Below are positions 9,850-20,082 of a stretch of 64,000 bases of DNA, in pieces. This DNA comes from Anaerolineales bacterium (GTDB lineage: Bacteria > Chloroflexota > Anaerolineae > Anaerolineales > UBA4823): the NCBI GenBank assembly GCA_020061105.1, contig JAGUYW010000002.1, forward strand, positions 1-64,000, given 5' to 3'. Positions within the stretch are counted from its first letter, which is position 1. Each line of letters starts with the position of its first letter. The notes beneath the pieces were generated by a model. It was not told the origin of the DNA. It worked only from the letters and a program-made list of their open reading frames with translations, and ran no database searches. A program made the translations under genes and the position numbers.

Positions 9850-10105
9850 CTAATGGTAATCTAAATCTCTACTTCGTACGCGCCATAGTCAATCCACTTG
9901 AAACATACCCGCCACTGGTCGTAATGCGAATGCTGTACTGCCCAGCGCAAGCGCCGCTCAGTTTCTCCAACCGGTTAGCAGGTGGGATTCTCAAATCAAG
10001 CAAAGATTGTGCGTTATCCAACATGCGCAATTCCGCAATGCGGCCTGTTGAATTTCGGCGGGCAGCTTGCGCGAGCGCTGGCGGTAGAAAATGTGGCGTG
10101 TTTCG
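9850..10105 (-). pseudogene. higB: Decayed HigB-family toxin
   Basis: Spliced across frames the minus strand reads CRETRHIFYRQRSRKLPAEIQQAALRK/LRMLDNAQSLLDLRIPPANRLEKLSGACAGQYSIRI/NDQWRVCFKWIDYGAYEVEI/VDYH*; each slash is a single-base lesion; no start codon evident. Confidence 0.85.
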
Positions 10106-10168
10106 CGGCAGCCCTGGCAGCCGTGTTTGGGATGTTTCTCTTGCAAGCGCCCTTTGGTTCTGGCCAAA

Positions 10169-11542
10169 TCAGGTCGATGCACCAACAATGCGTTCCGGAA
10201 GCATACGCATGCCATAACGCGGGTTGAGGGTGATGAGCGGGGCTGTGCCCACCCGCTGCCCTTGCGCCAGCGCCAGGCGATAGCGCTGGGCGACGGTGGC
10301 CAGGATTAACTGCCCTTCGGTCATGGCAAAATAATCGCCAATGCATTTGCGCGGACCAGTGCTGAAGGGCAGGTAGGCGAACTTATGACGCCGTTCCACT
10401 TCATCCTCCGTGAAGCGCAGCGGACGAAATTCGTGCGGCGCTTCCCACAGGCGTGGGTGGCGGTGCAGGGCGTACAGGATGATGTGAATCACGCTACCAG
10501 CCGGGATGGGATAGCCGGCCAGTTCGTCATCCTGGATGGCGCGGCGGGCAATGCTCCAGGCCGGCGGGTACAGGCGCAGCGCCTCCTGGAACACCATGCG
10601 GGTATAAGGCAGGCGCGGCAAGTCGTCCACTGCTGGCGGGCGGTCTCCCAATACACGCTGTACTTCTTCAGACAGGCTGGCGGCTTCTTGCGGGTGCTGC
10701 GAAAGCAAATAAAAGGTCCAGGTCAGGGCGTTGGCGGTGGTCTCGTGCCCTGCCAACAAGATCGTCATCAGTTCGTCGCGCAGTTGGCGGTCGCTCATAC
10801 CCTGGCCGGTCTGTTCGTCGCGAGCCTGCAAGAGCATGCTGAGCAAATCGTCATGCGCAGCCGGATGGGCGCGGCGCTGGGCGATGATCTCGGTCACCAG
10901 GGAATCCATGACCTGCAAGGCAGATTTGAACTGGCGATTGGCGCGCGTCGGCAGCCAGGGCAGCAGGATCGAGAATATATTCCCGAAGCCAAAACGGGCA
11001 TTGGCCTGCTTGAAGGCTTGCCCGAACTGGCTGGCTTCCGCCCCCAGGTCGACGCTGAGCAGCGCCTTGCCGACGATGGTAAGCGTCAGGCGCATCATCT
11101 CCTGGTCGATCGCCAGCGCCTGCCCACGCCCTACGCCAGGCTGCCAGCGTTCCAACATCGCCAATGTCTCACCCACCATCATCTCGCCCAGGGCGGCAAT
11201 GCGCTGGCGGTGGAAGGCTGGCTGCATCAAGCGCCGCTGGCGCAGCCAGGTCTCGCCGTCGCTGGTCAGCAACCCCTGCCCGACCAACGGGTAGAGCATC
11301 TGGTAATCGAGGGCCTGTTTATTATAATTACGGCTATTGGTTTGCAAAATGTGCTGCACGGCGTCTGGGTGGCTGACGAAGATCGACTCGCCTCCCACGA
11401 TGGTGATACGGGCAAGATCGCCATACTTTTCGATGACTTGCAAGCTATAAGCTAACGGATCGCGCTGGAAGGCGCCCAGGCTGCCAAAATACGGCAAGCC
11501 GGGGACGGCGGGGATGGTTTTAGTCGATGGTATCGTATTCAC
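10169..11542 (-). CDS. Cytochrome P450
   Basis: LAGHETTANALTW I-helix, EALRLYPP ExxR, FSTGPRKCIGDYFAMTEGQL heme-binding motif. Confidence 0.95.
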   Translation of the reverse strand: MNTIPSTKTIPAVPGLPYFGSLGAFQRDPLAYSLQVIEKYGDLARITIVGGESIFVSHPDAVQHILQTNSRNYNKQALDYQMLYPLVGQGLLTSDGETWLRQRRLMQPAFHRQRIAALGEMMVGETLAMLERWQPGVGRGQALAIDQEMMRLTLTIVGKALLSVDLGAEASQFGQAFKQANARFGFGNIFSILLPWLPTRANRQFKSALQVMDSLVTEIIAQRRAHPAAHDDLLSMLLQARDEQTGQGMSDRQLRDELMTILLAGHETTANALTWTFYLLSQHPQEAASLSEEVQRVLGDRPPAVDDLPRLPYTRMVFQEALRLYPPAWSIARRAIQDDELAGYPIPAGSVIHIILYALHRHPRLWEAPHEFRPLRFTEDEVERRHKFAYLPFSTGPRKCIGDYFAMTEGQLILATVAQRYRLALAQGQRVGTAPLITLNPRYGMRMLPERIVGAST

Positions 11543-11609
11543 AAAAAATGCCTAAGTACCTTTTTCGTCAACAATCCGATGCTTTCGCAATTTATCCCTC
11601 GCTGTAACA

Positions 11610-12377
11610 TTACAATCTCAGATACTGTGGCGCCTCAATATCTTCAAGAACCACCAGCACGCTTTCATCCAACTTGTGATGATCCACGACGATCTTGTTA
11701 AATCGCTTTTCAGGGGGAAGCGCAAGAAAGGCTTCTCGCACCCTGTTCAACGGCAGAACTAAGATTGAATTTTCGCGTCCCTTCCCATTTTCTACAGCGC
11801 GTTTCCCAAGCATTTCATCCGAAAACCGCTGACTTGTGTCAATCATGTTTTGACACAATCTCCCGTCAACGATCTCTACCTTGTAAATTCGATAGACACG
11901 AACGGTCGAAAAGCCGCGCGCATACCAATTTTCCGTCCACACGGGATGATCTTCAATGACAAATCCCACCGGTTGAACCGTGTATTGACTCGGCGTCAAC
12001 GCCACGCCCATCGTTTCTTCGAACTCCTCCACCAATTCACGGTCAGGCGCGGACTCAAGCTCGAGATCGGACGGATATTGAAGATGCTTCAGGCAATATT
12101 GCTTCACCGCTTCCCAATCGGACGGCTCGATCAATATCCGGAAATCCTGCTCGGACCTGGAACGAATGCTGTCAAATTGAATTTCTCCGACGATCTTTTC
12201 CAACAAGTTTGGTTTGAGTAGTTTTACTCCCCCACCAAACGGCTGGGCGCGGACGTTGACGCTTCCATCTTCTAACACAGTCGCCTTGCGTTCCAATGTC
12301 AGCATCACTGTCCCGGTTTCAGGGTGAGGAAAAACCACCTGGTTGTAGGTGGCAACGCTAACGCGCAGTTCGCTCAT
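11610..12377 (-). CDS. Hypothetical protein, overlapping (ATGA) the upstream STAND gene
   Basis: 255 aa ORF; start overlaps stop of 12374..15790. Confidence 0.6.
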   Translation of the reverse strand: MSELRVSVATYNQVVFPHPETGTVMLTLERKATVLEDGSVNVRAQPFGGGVKLLKPNLLEKIVGEIQFDSIRSRSEQDFRILIEPSDWEAVKQYCLKHLQYPSDLELESAPDRELVEEFEETMGVALTPSQYTVQPVGFVIEDHPVWTENWYARGFSTVRVYRIYKVEIVDGRLCQNMIDTSQRFSDEMLGKRAVENGKGRENSILVLPLNRVREAFLALPPEKRFNKIVVDHHKLDESVLVVLEDIEAPQYLRL

Positions 12378-15300
12378 TCGATTTCGGATGTAAATGCCAA
12401 TGCCTGTTCGAGAGTCATCGCCCCGCCTTTTTTCTGTGCTGCATCCAGTTCCGCCTCACCCAGCGCCGAGCGGATGAATTCCTGATTCGCTTCCACTTCC
12501 ACGCGATCGGCAGGCCACCACGCGCCGCCAGTCTCTTTCAACACCGAATCCGCCGCGCTGAGCATGACCGCGCCCCATTCGACTTGCCCCTGGCGCGCCT
12601 TCAAACTCGCCAGTCCTGCCATGCACTCTGCCATGCCGCGCCGGTTGCCCAACTGGCGAAACATCTTCAGACTTTTTCTGAATTGCGATTCCGCCTGTCC
12701 ATAGTCGCCTTCATGCTGAGCGATATATCCTAAACTATGGACGAAGCGCGCCCTGTCACCTTTATCGCCTGAATCGGGCAACAGCGCTTCACAATTATCG
12801 TAATATTTTCGCGCCAGGTCATACTGCCCCCGCGTGCGCGCTACTTCTCCAAGATTGTTCAAGGCAAAACTCAACAGCCAATGATCATTGATCTGGCGGG
12901 CTGCGGTTTCTGCTTTTGAATGATAGGCATGTGCTTTATCGAGATGTCCCAAACCAAGTTCGACGTTTCCCAAATGCACCTGCGTGAGGGCGTGGAAATA
13001 TGGATTATCGACTTCAAAGGATTGGCGTGCTTCTTCGAGCAATGGCTTGGCGGCGTCGTCCCTGCCCATGTTTAATAAAGCGATCCCATTCGCCATCTGC
13101 AGCATTGCCATCATATCTTCATCTTCCAGTTGCTGCTCGATAACGAGAGCAGCTTTTAACTTTGCCAGCGCGGTTTCCTGCTGACCTTGCCAGAGCGCCA
13201 TCAAGCCGCTGGATGCCAGAGCCATGACGCACATCGGTGGAGTGTTTTGAACCACGGGCAGCGCCAAAAACTTTTCAGCCCACTGCTGCCCTTCGATGAA
13301 ATACCCGCGACGGTACCAGAACCAGAATAGCATAAAGATGAGACCCATACCGAGTGGGATTCCCTGTGGCGCTGCCAGACTCCAATTAAGCGTGGCGCGA
13401 ATATTATCGATTTCTCGTTCGAACCACGTCAGCCAGTGATGAGATTTTGCCGAATAGATTTCCATCCCATGGTTGAGAATGATGTTCCCGAAATATTGCG
13501 CATGGCTTGCCTGTAAAGCTGGCGTTTCGCCGCTCTCAGCAAGACGTTCCATCGCGTAGGCGCGGATGATTTCCAACATCCCAAAGCGTAGCTCGCCGTT
13601 GACCTCTTCCTGGCGTAACAGGCTGTTATCCACGAGCGCGGTCAGTCCTTCCAGAATGTCGAACTTGTTATCCGTATTGCACACGGCTTCTGCGGCTTCG
13701 AACGTGAACCCGCCCACAAAGACGCTCAATCGTGCATACAACTTTTTCTCATCGTCGTTCAGCAAGCTGTAACTCCACTCGAGCGTGTTGCGGAGAGTCT
13801 GATGACGCGACGGCAGGTCGCGCGCGCCGCCTGTCAGGAGCTTCAGCTGGTCGTCGAGCCGTGAAAGGATTGCCTGCGGAGACAGCAGCTTGACGCGCGC
13901 GGCGGCGAGTTCAAGTGCGAGGGGCAGCCCATCGAGGCGGAGGCAGATCTCGGTCACGGAAGAGGCGTTTTCCTGTGTCAAGGCAAAGTTCGGTTGAGCG
14001 GCGCGGGCGCGTTCCACGAACAACTTTACGGACTCATATCCTGCCAAATCTTCGAGTGTCGATTCACGCTGTGGCATCTCCAGCGGCGGGACGGGGTATT
14101 CACGCTCACTTTGGATCTTTAGCACGATGCGGCTGCTGGTGATAATCTTCAATTGCGGCGCGGCGGCAAGCAGGTTGGCAACTACGGGCGCGGCAGAAAT
14201 GAGCTGCTCGAAATTATCGAGCACCAGCAGAAGTTTTTTGTCGCGCAGATAATCCTGGATGTTATCGAGCAGGGGGCGCCCGCCTTCGCGCACTTCGAGT
14301 TGCTGCGCCAGGCGCGCGATGAATTGATTCGCATCGGTGTCATCGGCAAGCGGGACGAAGAACGCGCCGTTCGGGAAATGCTCGAGCGACTCCTGCGCTG
14401 CCTGTAAGCTGAGCCGCGTTTTACCCGTACCGCCAGGTCCGATGAGCGTTATGAGCCGCACATCGGGTTTTAAGATCAACTCTTTCAGCGCAGCCAGTTG
14501 TGCGGCGCGTCCGATGAATGGCGTGGGTTGCGTAGGGAGATTATGTTGTGGTTTTTTCGTTGAGACGGAAACAGCCTGGTTCTCGTCATAGAGCAGTTCG
14601 ACGCTGGTTGGCCGTGGCAGTTTGAACACTGCAGCAAAGCGTTTGAGATTTACGGCGGCGTAGATCAGCCCCATAAGACGCTGCTCTTCAGGCAGACCCG
14701 GCTTGTGACAATATGCCAGACCTGAGGCGACTCCCGCCAGCCAATACTGCCCCCACAAGTCATCGTGCAGACTGGGATGGTTCGCCTGCACCCAATTTGA
14801 AAATTCGCCTCTCGCCGACTCGATCACTGCACTGACACCCGAGACTTCGATCGGCGCTTTATGCGGATCGGGAGCATCCGCAACGGCAAGCAACGACAGG
14901 AAGTTGACGCACTTCACGAACGAAACCTGAGACATTGCCAGCACGAGATACGACATCTCGAGATAGCGTTGGTCGTACAACAACGGCATGTTCTCTTTGA
15001 ACAACGCAAAATCGATGAGGTAATAACCCGCCAGAGTCTCTCCATCTTCTGCGAACTTGACCAGGATGTTATTCGTGTTCAAGTCGCCGTGAATGAAGCC
15101 CGTGGCGACATCCATGGCGCGGATGTTGCCCCACGGCTCGGTCTTGCGCCCATACAGCAAGGGATTCGGTAAAACATGTCCGTTTACAAGAAAACCAGCA
15201 ACATTTGCATTCGCCTTCCTTTGAATAAAGCGTTCGATGTTCCCACCTTCGTCCAACCGAAAACCAAGCCACTTCGCTAAAATCTTTTGCGGATGAACGG

Positions 15301-15790
15301 CTTGTTCGAAGGTCGAGCGTCCATTCCATTCGCTCTATAAAATCTTGTTCGTTACCGTGAAGATGGTTTTGAGCTGGCTTTGCCGTTCGTAGTTTGATAG
15401 CGGGCGATACTTTTGAAGCGACTCACCCGCGATGCGGTAAAAGATGGCAATCGCGCCTTCGTGCTCGATACGGTCGAAGATCAGTTCGGCGATGTGGGCG
15501 CGGGCGAATTCAGGCGCGGCTTTTTCCATCACGGTGTTGTGCCGCGTGCCTTCATCCGATTTGGCCTTCTTGCTTTTGCGGTCTAATTTGAGGATGCAAT
15601 GCTCGACACGCCTGGTCTCAGTCCATGCCACGCTAACAAGATAAACGACCGCGCCCGACCAGCCTCCCACCAACAATTGCAGGGGCGTGATGGCGACCTT
15701 GTTGGCTTCCTGTGCGAGCAGAATGACTTGCTGGTATTCTGCGGGCATGGTTTGAAAATCCTTGGCCAGTTCGGGCATGGCTGAATCCAT
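12374..15790 (-). pseudogene. Kinase-like (HGDxxxxN) + STAND/NB-ARC NTPase + TPR protein, interrupted by one in-frame TAG at 15335-15337
   Basis: ORFs 15335..15790 and 12374..15256 are in the same frame; FIHGDLNTNNILV...YYLIDFALF kinase-like signatures; Walker A LIGPGGTGKTRL; Walker B KLLLVLDNFEQL; C-terminal TPRs. Confidence 0.75.
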
Positions 15791-15823
15791 ATTATTAGAG
15801 TATACCCGATTCTTTGCAGATAA

Positions 15824-15955
15824 CTATGATTGGCGCTGTGTTTTCTTCAAAACCACCAGGTCTCGTTTGACCGTCCTGGCGCTCACCCCCAGTAAATCGG
15901 CCAGTTCTTGAACGGAAGGTTTGGCGCCCTGGCGCTGCAGGAAGGCGCGGCGCAT
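15824..15955 (-). CDS. Short ORF/fragment encoding an HTH domain
   Basis: MRRAFLQRQGAKPSVQELADLLGVSARTVKRDLVVLKKTQRQS*. Confidence 0.45.
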   Translation of the reverse strand: MRRAFLQRQGAKPSVQELADLLGVSARTVKRDLVVLKKTQRQS

Positions 15956-16009
15956 GTTGATGGGCTTGGGTCAGCTTATAATAACTAGAAAATTCGTTCG
16001 AAACGCCTC

Positions 16010-16038
16010 TTGATATATGTCACTATTTGACATATACT
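16010..16038 (+). promoter_or_regulatory. Sigma70-like promoter with embedded operator-like inverted repeat
   Basis: TTGATA (16010-16015) - 17 nt - TATACT (16033-16038); perfect inverted repeat TATATGTCA-CTATT-TGACATATA at 16014-16036. Confidence 0.65.
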
Positions 16039-16067
16039 GGGTATACAATTTCGAAAGTAGGTAACCG

Positions 16068-17036
16068 ATGACCAATCCTGCCACCCGACTGATCACCCTG
16101 ATCTTGCTCTTGCAGCGCCAACCCGGCCAGAAAGCCGCCGACCTGGCGCAGCGTTTGAGCGTGTCTGTGCGCACCTTGCACCGCTATCTGGCGATGCTGG
16201 ACGAAATGGGCGTGCCGGTGTATTCCGAGCGCGGCCCGCAAGGCGGTTTTTCGCTGGTGCGCGGCTATAAGCTGCCGCCGCTGGTCTTCACCCCCGAAGA
16301 AGCCAGCGCTGTGATGCTCGGCGCAGGCCTGGTAGGCGAGATGTGGGGGCAGCTGTACCGGGAGGCCGCCCAAGGCGCCCTGGCCAAGCTGGAAAATGTG
16401 CTGCCAAAAGAACAGTTGCAGGAGATCGCCTGGGCGCGGCGCGCCCTGGTGGTGGTGGATGTCAACCGCGCCGACCTGGGACTGCTGGCGCCGCGCCTGG
16501 AAAAGCTGCGCCAGGCGACGCGCGAAAACCGCCAGGTGCGCATGACCTACCACAGCGCCAGCCAGCCGCACGGCGTCTCGCGCCTGCTCGATCCATACGG
16601 ACTGGCGCATCGCGCCGGTTGGTGGTACGTGGCGGGTTACTGCCAGCTGCGCCAGGCAGTGCGCACCTTCCGCCTGGATCGCATCGCCGAACTGAGCTTG
16701 ACCGAACAACGCTTTACCCCACCGGCTGATTTCGATCTGCGCGCCTACATCAGCCAGGAATGGCAGAGCGAAGCGCCGGTACAGGTGCGCTTGCGGTTCG
16801 AGGCGCAATACGCCCACATCGCCCAATACAGCCGCGGCTACTGGGAAAGCTTCGAAGAGCAGGTCGATGGATCGATTATCGTAGCCTTCAGCGCTTCGGA
16901 CATGCAGTGGGCTGTGAGCAACGTTTTATCCTACGGCGCCGCCGTCATAGCGCTCGACCCGCCTGAAGTTCGCCAACAGGTGCATGCTGCGGCGCTGGCA
17001 ATTTCAAAATCATATGAGGAGCGAAACCATGAGTAA
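16068..17036 (+). CDS. HTH-WYL domain transcriptional regulator
   Basis: N-terminal HTH (GQKAADLAQRLSVSVRTLHRYLAMLDEMGVPVYSERGPQGGFSLVRGY), WYL-like core, C-terminal WCX-like region. Confidence 0.9.
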   Translation: MTNPATRLITLILLLQRQPGQKAADLAQRLSVSVRTLHRYLAMLDEMGVPVYSERGPQGGFSLVRGYKLPPLVFTPEEASAVMLGAGLVGEMWGQLYREAAQGALAKLENVLPKEQLQEIAWARRALVVVDVNRADLGLLAPRLEKLRQATRENRQVRMTYHSASQPHGVSRLLDPYGLAHRAGWWYVAGYCQLRQAVRTFRLDRIAELSLTEQRFTPPADFDLRAYISQEWQSEAPVQVRLRFEAQYAHIAQYSRGYWESFEEQVDGSIIVAFSASDMQWAVSNVLSYGAAVIALDPPEVRQQVHAAALAISKSYEERNHE

Positions 17037-17255
17037 CCTTGCGATTTGCCGCCATTCATCAACATTTCTCGAATTTACAAGCCTGCCTGGGGCTACAAGC
17101 TCCCAAAAAGGCGCATCCTGCCGCAGCGATCCCGCCCGCCGCCCATTGCGTTGCCCGTATAGAATGATTTCACGCTCCCCGCCTGTTTCCTGTCGCCAGG
17201 GCGAGAACAGCGCCAAGCAGCTCTTAAGAACCTTTTGCGCCTTCGTGATTCAAAT

Positions 17256-17482
17256 TCTTTATTTCACCACAAGGCGCCAAGAGCGCTAAGTAACCCTTAA
17301 TAACCTTTGTGTCCTGGCGTCTTTGCGTTGAAAAATTCCTAAAGCCAAGGCGCGTAGATCGCTCAGTGAACCTTTAACCTTTGCGTCTTAGCGTTGAAAA
17401 TTTCTTGAAACGCCAAGGCGCAAAGAGCGCTCAGTAAACCTTAAAATCCTTTGCGTCTTAGTATCTTTGCGTTGAAAAACAT
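17256..17482. repeat. Three imperfect tandem units of a palindrome-containing intergenic repeat
   Basis: Units share GCCAAGGCGC(A)AAGAGCGCT..AGT.AACC...CTTTGCGTCTTAG...TTTGCGTTGAAAA. Confidence 0.75.
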
Positions 17483-17513
17483 GCAGTAAATTTTTGATGA
17501 AAGGAAGCCAATC

Positions 17514-18140
17514 ATGAAACTCGACCTGAAAACCCTCTACAAACCGCTCTTCAGCGCCTCTGCCAAAGCTCCACAGTTGGTAGATGTGCCACCCCTCAAT
17601 TTCCTGCGCATCGACGGCGCCATTGAGACCGGCCACGCTCCCGGCGACTCGCCGCTGTTCAGCGAAAACCTGGCGGCGCTGTATGGGGCGTCTTACACCC
17701 TTAAGTTCATGCTCAAGCAGCGCCCTGAAAACCCGGTCGATTACCCGGTGATGGCGCTGGAAGGGCTGTGGTGGGTGGAGGATGGCCATTTCGATATCCA
17801 GATCAAAGACAACTGGCATTACACCGTGCAGATCATGCAGCCCGACCTGATTACCCAAGACCTGGTTGCCGAAGCGCTGGGAAAGCTGCGTAAGAAGAAG
17901 GGCGACCAGCCCGCCTTTGCCCGCCTGCGCCTGGAGACCTTCCACGAAGGGCTGGCGGTGCAGATGATGCATATCGGCCCATACGCCACGGAGCCCGCCA
18001 CGGTCGAGAAAATGGACGCCTTCATCCAGGCCCAAGGGCTGCACAAAAGCGGGCAGCACCACGAAATCTACCTGGGCGACCCGCTGCGCGCCGACCCCAC
18101 AAAACTCAAGACCATCTTGCGCCATCCGGTGACGAAGTGA
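17514..18140 (+). CDS. GyrI-like small-molecule-binding domain protein
   Basis: MKLDLKTLYKPLFSASAKAPQLVDVPPLNFLRIDGAIETG...FHEGLAVQMMHIGPYATEPATVEKMDAF...HHEIYLGDP. Confidence 0.85.
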   Translation: MKLDLKTLYKPLFSASAKAPQLVDVPPLNFLRIDGAIETGHAPGDSPLFSENLAALYGASYTLKFMLKQRPENPVDYPVMALEGLWWVEDGHFDIQIKDNWHYTVQIMQPDLITQDLVAEALGKLRKKKGDQPAFARLRLETFHEGLAVQMMHIGPYATEPATVEKMDAFIQAQGLHKSGQHHEIYLGDPLRADPTKLKTILRHPVTK

Positions 18141-18148
18141 GGCCTGCC

Positions 18149-18778
18149 ATGACTGTCCTCGACCAACTGGCTTGCTCGTTGAAGCGCCGCGATGAAGCCC
18201 CCAACCAGGCGCTGGCCCGCCGCCTGGCGAGCGAGCGCGACTGGGATGGCGTCGCCGAAATCGCCGCCAACCTGTCCAATCCCAACCCGGCTGTGCGGGC
18301 TGATTGCATCAAAGTATTGTATGAAACCGGCTACCTGGCGCCCGATTTGATTGCCCCCTACGCCCTGGATTTCGTCAAGCTGCTGAAAAGCCGCAACAAC
18401 CGCCTGGTGTGGGGCGGCATGATCGCCCTGGCAGTCGTCGCCCCGCTGGCTGCTGAAGCGCTCTACCTGCGCCTGGCTGACATCCAAAAAGCCTTCCAAA
18501 ACGGCTCGGTAATTACCCGTGACGCCGGTGTGCAAGCGCTGGCGAATATTGCCGCCGCCAACCCGACCTATAATGCCCACATCTTCCCCCAACTGCTCGA
18601 GCACCTGCGCTTCTGCCGTCCCAAAGAAGTGGCGCAGCACAGCGAGAAAACCCTGCCCGCTGTCAACGCGGATAACAAAAGCGCCTTCATTGCCGTTCTC
18701 GAAAAGCGTCTGGAAGACCTGCAAGGATCGCAAGTGGTGCGGGTCAAAAAGGTGCTTCGCCAGGCGCAGCAGAAGTGA
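18149..18778 (+). CDS. HEAT-repeat protein
   Basis: LSNPNPAVRADCIKVLYETGYLAPDLIAPYALDFVKLLKSRNNRLVWGGMIALAVVAPL; ANIAAANPTYNAHIFPQLLEHL. Confidence 0.7.
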   Translation: MTVLDQLACSLKRRDEAPNQALARRLASERDWDGVAEIAANLSNPNPAVRADCIKVLYETGYLAPDLIAPYALDFVKLLKSRNNRLVWGGMIALAVVAPLAAEALYLRLADIQKAFQNGSVITRDAGVQALANIAAANPTYNAHIFPQLLEHLRFCRPKEVAQHSEKTLPAVNADNKSAFIAVLEKRLEDLQGSQVVRVKKVLRQAQQK

Positions 18779-18894
18779 TGGATCTATTCTTGCAATATTT
18801 TACACAATAATTCATCGCAGGCACCTTTGCTGGTCTATCTTGTAGATCGGCAGAGCAATTCAACGCAATTCTGGGTATAATACTCCAAATTCCC

Positions 18895-20082
18895 ATGCCC
18901 AATAAAAATATCACCTTACTCGCCCTCAGCCAGGCCTTGACCTCCAGCGGCGCATCGATGCTGGTGTTCGTGGGCGGCATCACCGGCAGCCAGATCGCCC
19001 CCACCCCGGTGTTGGCAACCCTGCCGGTTTCGCTCATGATCGTTGGGGCGGCCTTGTCGACCATCCCGACCGCCCTGCTGCTAGGGCGCACCGGCCGGCG
19101 GCGCGGCTACATGCTCGGCTCAGGCCTGGGCGTGTTGGCGGCTTTGTTGGCTGCCCTGGCAGTCCACGCCGGCAATTTCGCCCTGTTTTGCACCGCCGCC
19201 TTGTTGATCGGCGCAGGGATGGCCTTCGTCTTGCAATACCGCTTTGGGGCCGCCGAGAGCGTGGCCGAAGAGAAATCCGGGCAGGCGGTTTCTACCGTAT
19301 TGCTGGGCGGCATCGCGGCGGGCTACCTTGGCCCAGAGATCGCCCGCCGCACCGTAGGGTTGTTCGGGCTGGAATCGTTCAGCGCCGCCTTCCTGATCCT
19401 GGCCGGTCTGTATGCAATCGCCATGGCGCTGCAATACACGCTAGACGAAATCGTTCCCCGCCAACAAACTTTCGACCAGCCGCCGCGCCCGCTGCGCCAG
19501 GTAGTTGTCCAACGCACTTACCTGGCAGCGGTCATGGCTGGCATGGTCGGCTACGCGGTGATGAGTTTTATTATGACCGCCACCCCGCTGCACATGCACA
19601 GCATGCAAGGCTTCTCGCTGGCAGACACTGCTTGGGTCATCCAAAGCCATATCATCGCCATGTACCTGCCTTCGTTGGTCACCGGCGCTTTGATCGCTCG
19701 TCTCGGGCTAGGGCGAGTGATGGCGGTTGGCGTCGTTTGTCTGTTAGCCACGGTTGCGATTGCCCTGGTTAACCCCCATCTACTCGGCTACTGGAGCGCC
19801 CTGGTGCTGCTCGGCGTCGGGTGGAACTTCCTGTTCGTGAGCGGCACGGTGCTGCTCACCCACACTTACCGCCCGGCCGAACGCTTCAAAGCCCAGGCAA
19901 TCAATGATTTCACCGTTTCCTCCATTCAAGCCTGCGCCTCGCTGGCAGCCGGCAGCGTGCTGTTCGCCGCCAACTGGCGCACCCTGTTGCTGCTCAACCT
20001 GCCGGCGCTATTGGCGATGAGTGTAGTGATTTTCTGGTCATGGAAACAGTTACAGAACCCGCTCGATGGCCACACGCTTTAG
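18895..20082 (+). CDS. MFS transporter
   Basis: About 12 hydrophobic segments; LLGRTGRRRGYMLGSGLG motif after TM2. Confidence 0.88.
   Translation: MPNKNITLLALSQALTSSGASMLVFVGGITGSQIAPTPVLATLPVSLMIVGAALSTIPTALLLGRTGRRRGYMLGSGLGVLAALLAALAVHAGNFALFCTAALLIGAGMAFVLQYRFGAAESVAEEKSGQAVSTVLLGGIAAGYLGPEIARRTVGLFGLESFSAAFLILAGLYAIAMALQYTLDEIVPRQQTFDQPPRPLRQVVVQRTYLAAVMAGMVGYAVMSFIMTATPLHMHSMQGFSLADTAWVIQSHIIAMYLPSLVTGALIARLGLGRVMAVGVVCLLATVAIALVNPHLLGYWSALVLLGVGWNFLFVSGTVLLTHTYRPAERFKAQAINDFTVSSIQACASLAAGSVLFAANWRTLLLLNLPALLAMSVVIFWSWKQLQNPLDGHTL

Noticed and set aside
10385-11455. Plus-strand ORF (356 aa)
   Set aside because: Antisense shadow of cytochrome P450.
17010-17289. Short ORFs on both strands after the WYL gene
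   Set aside because: No recognisable domain; lie in repeat-containing intergenic DNA.
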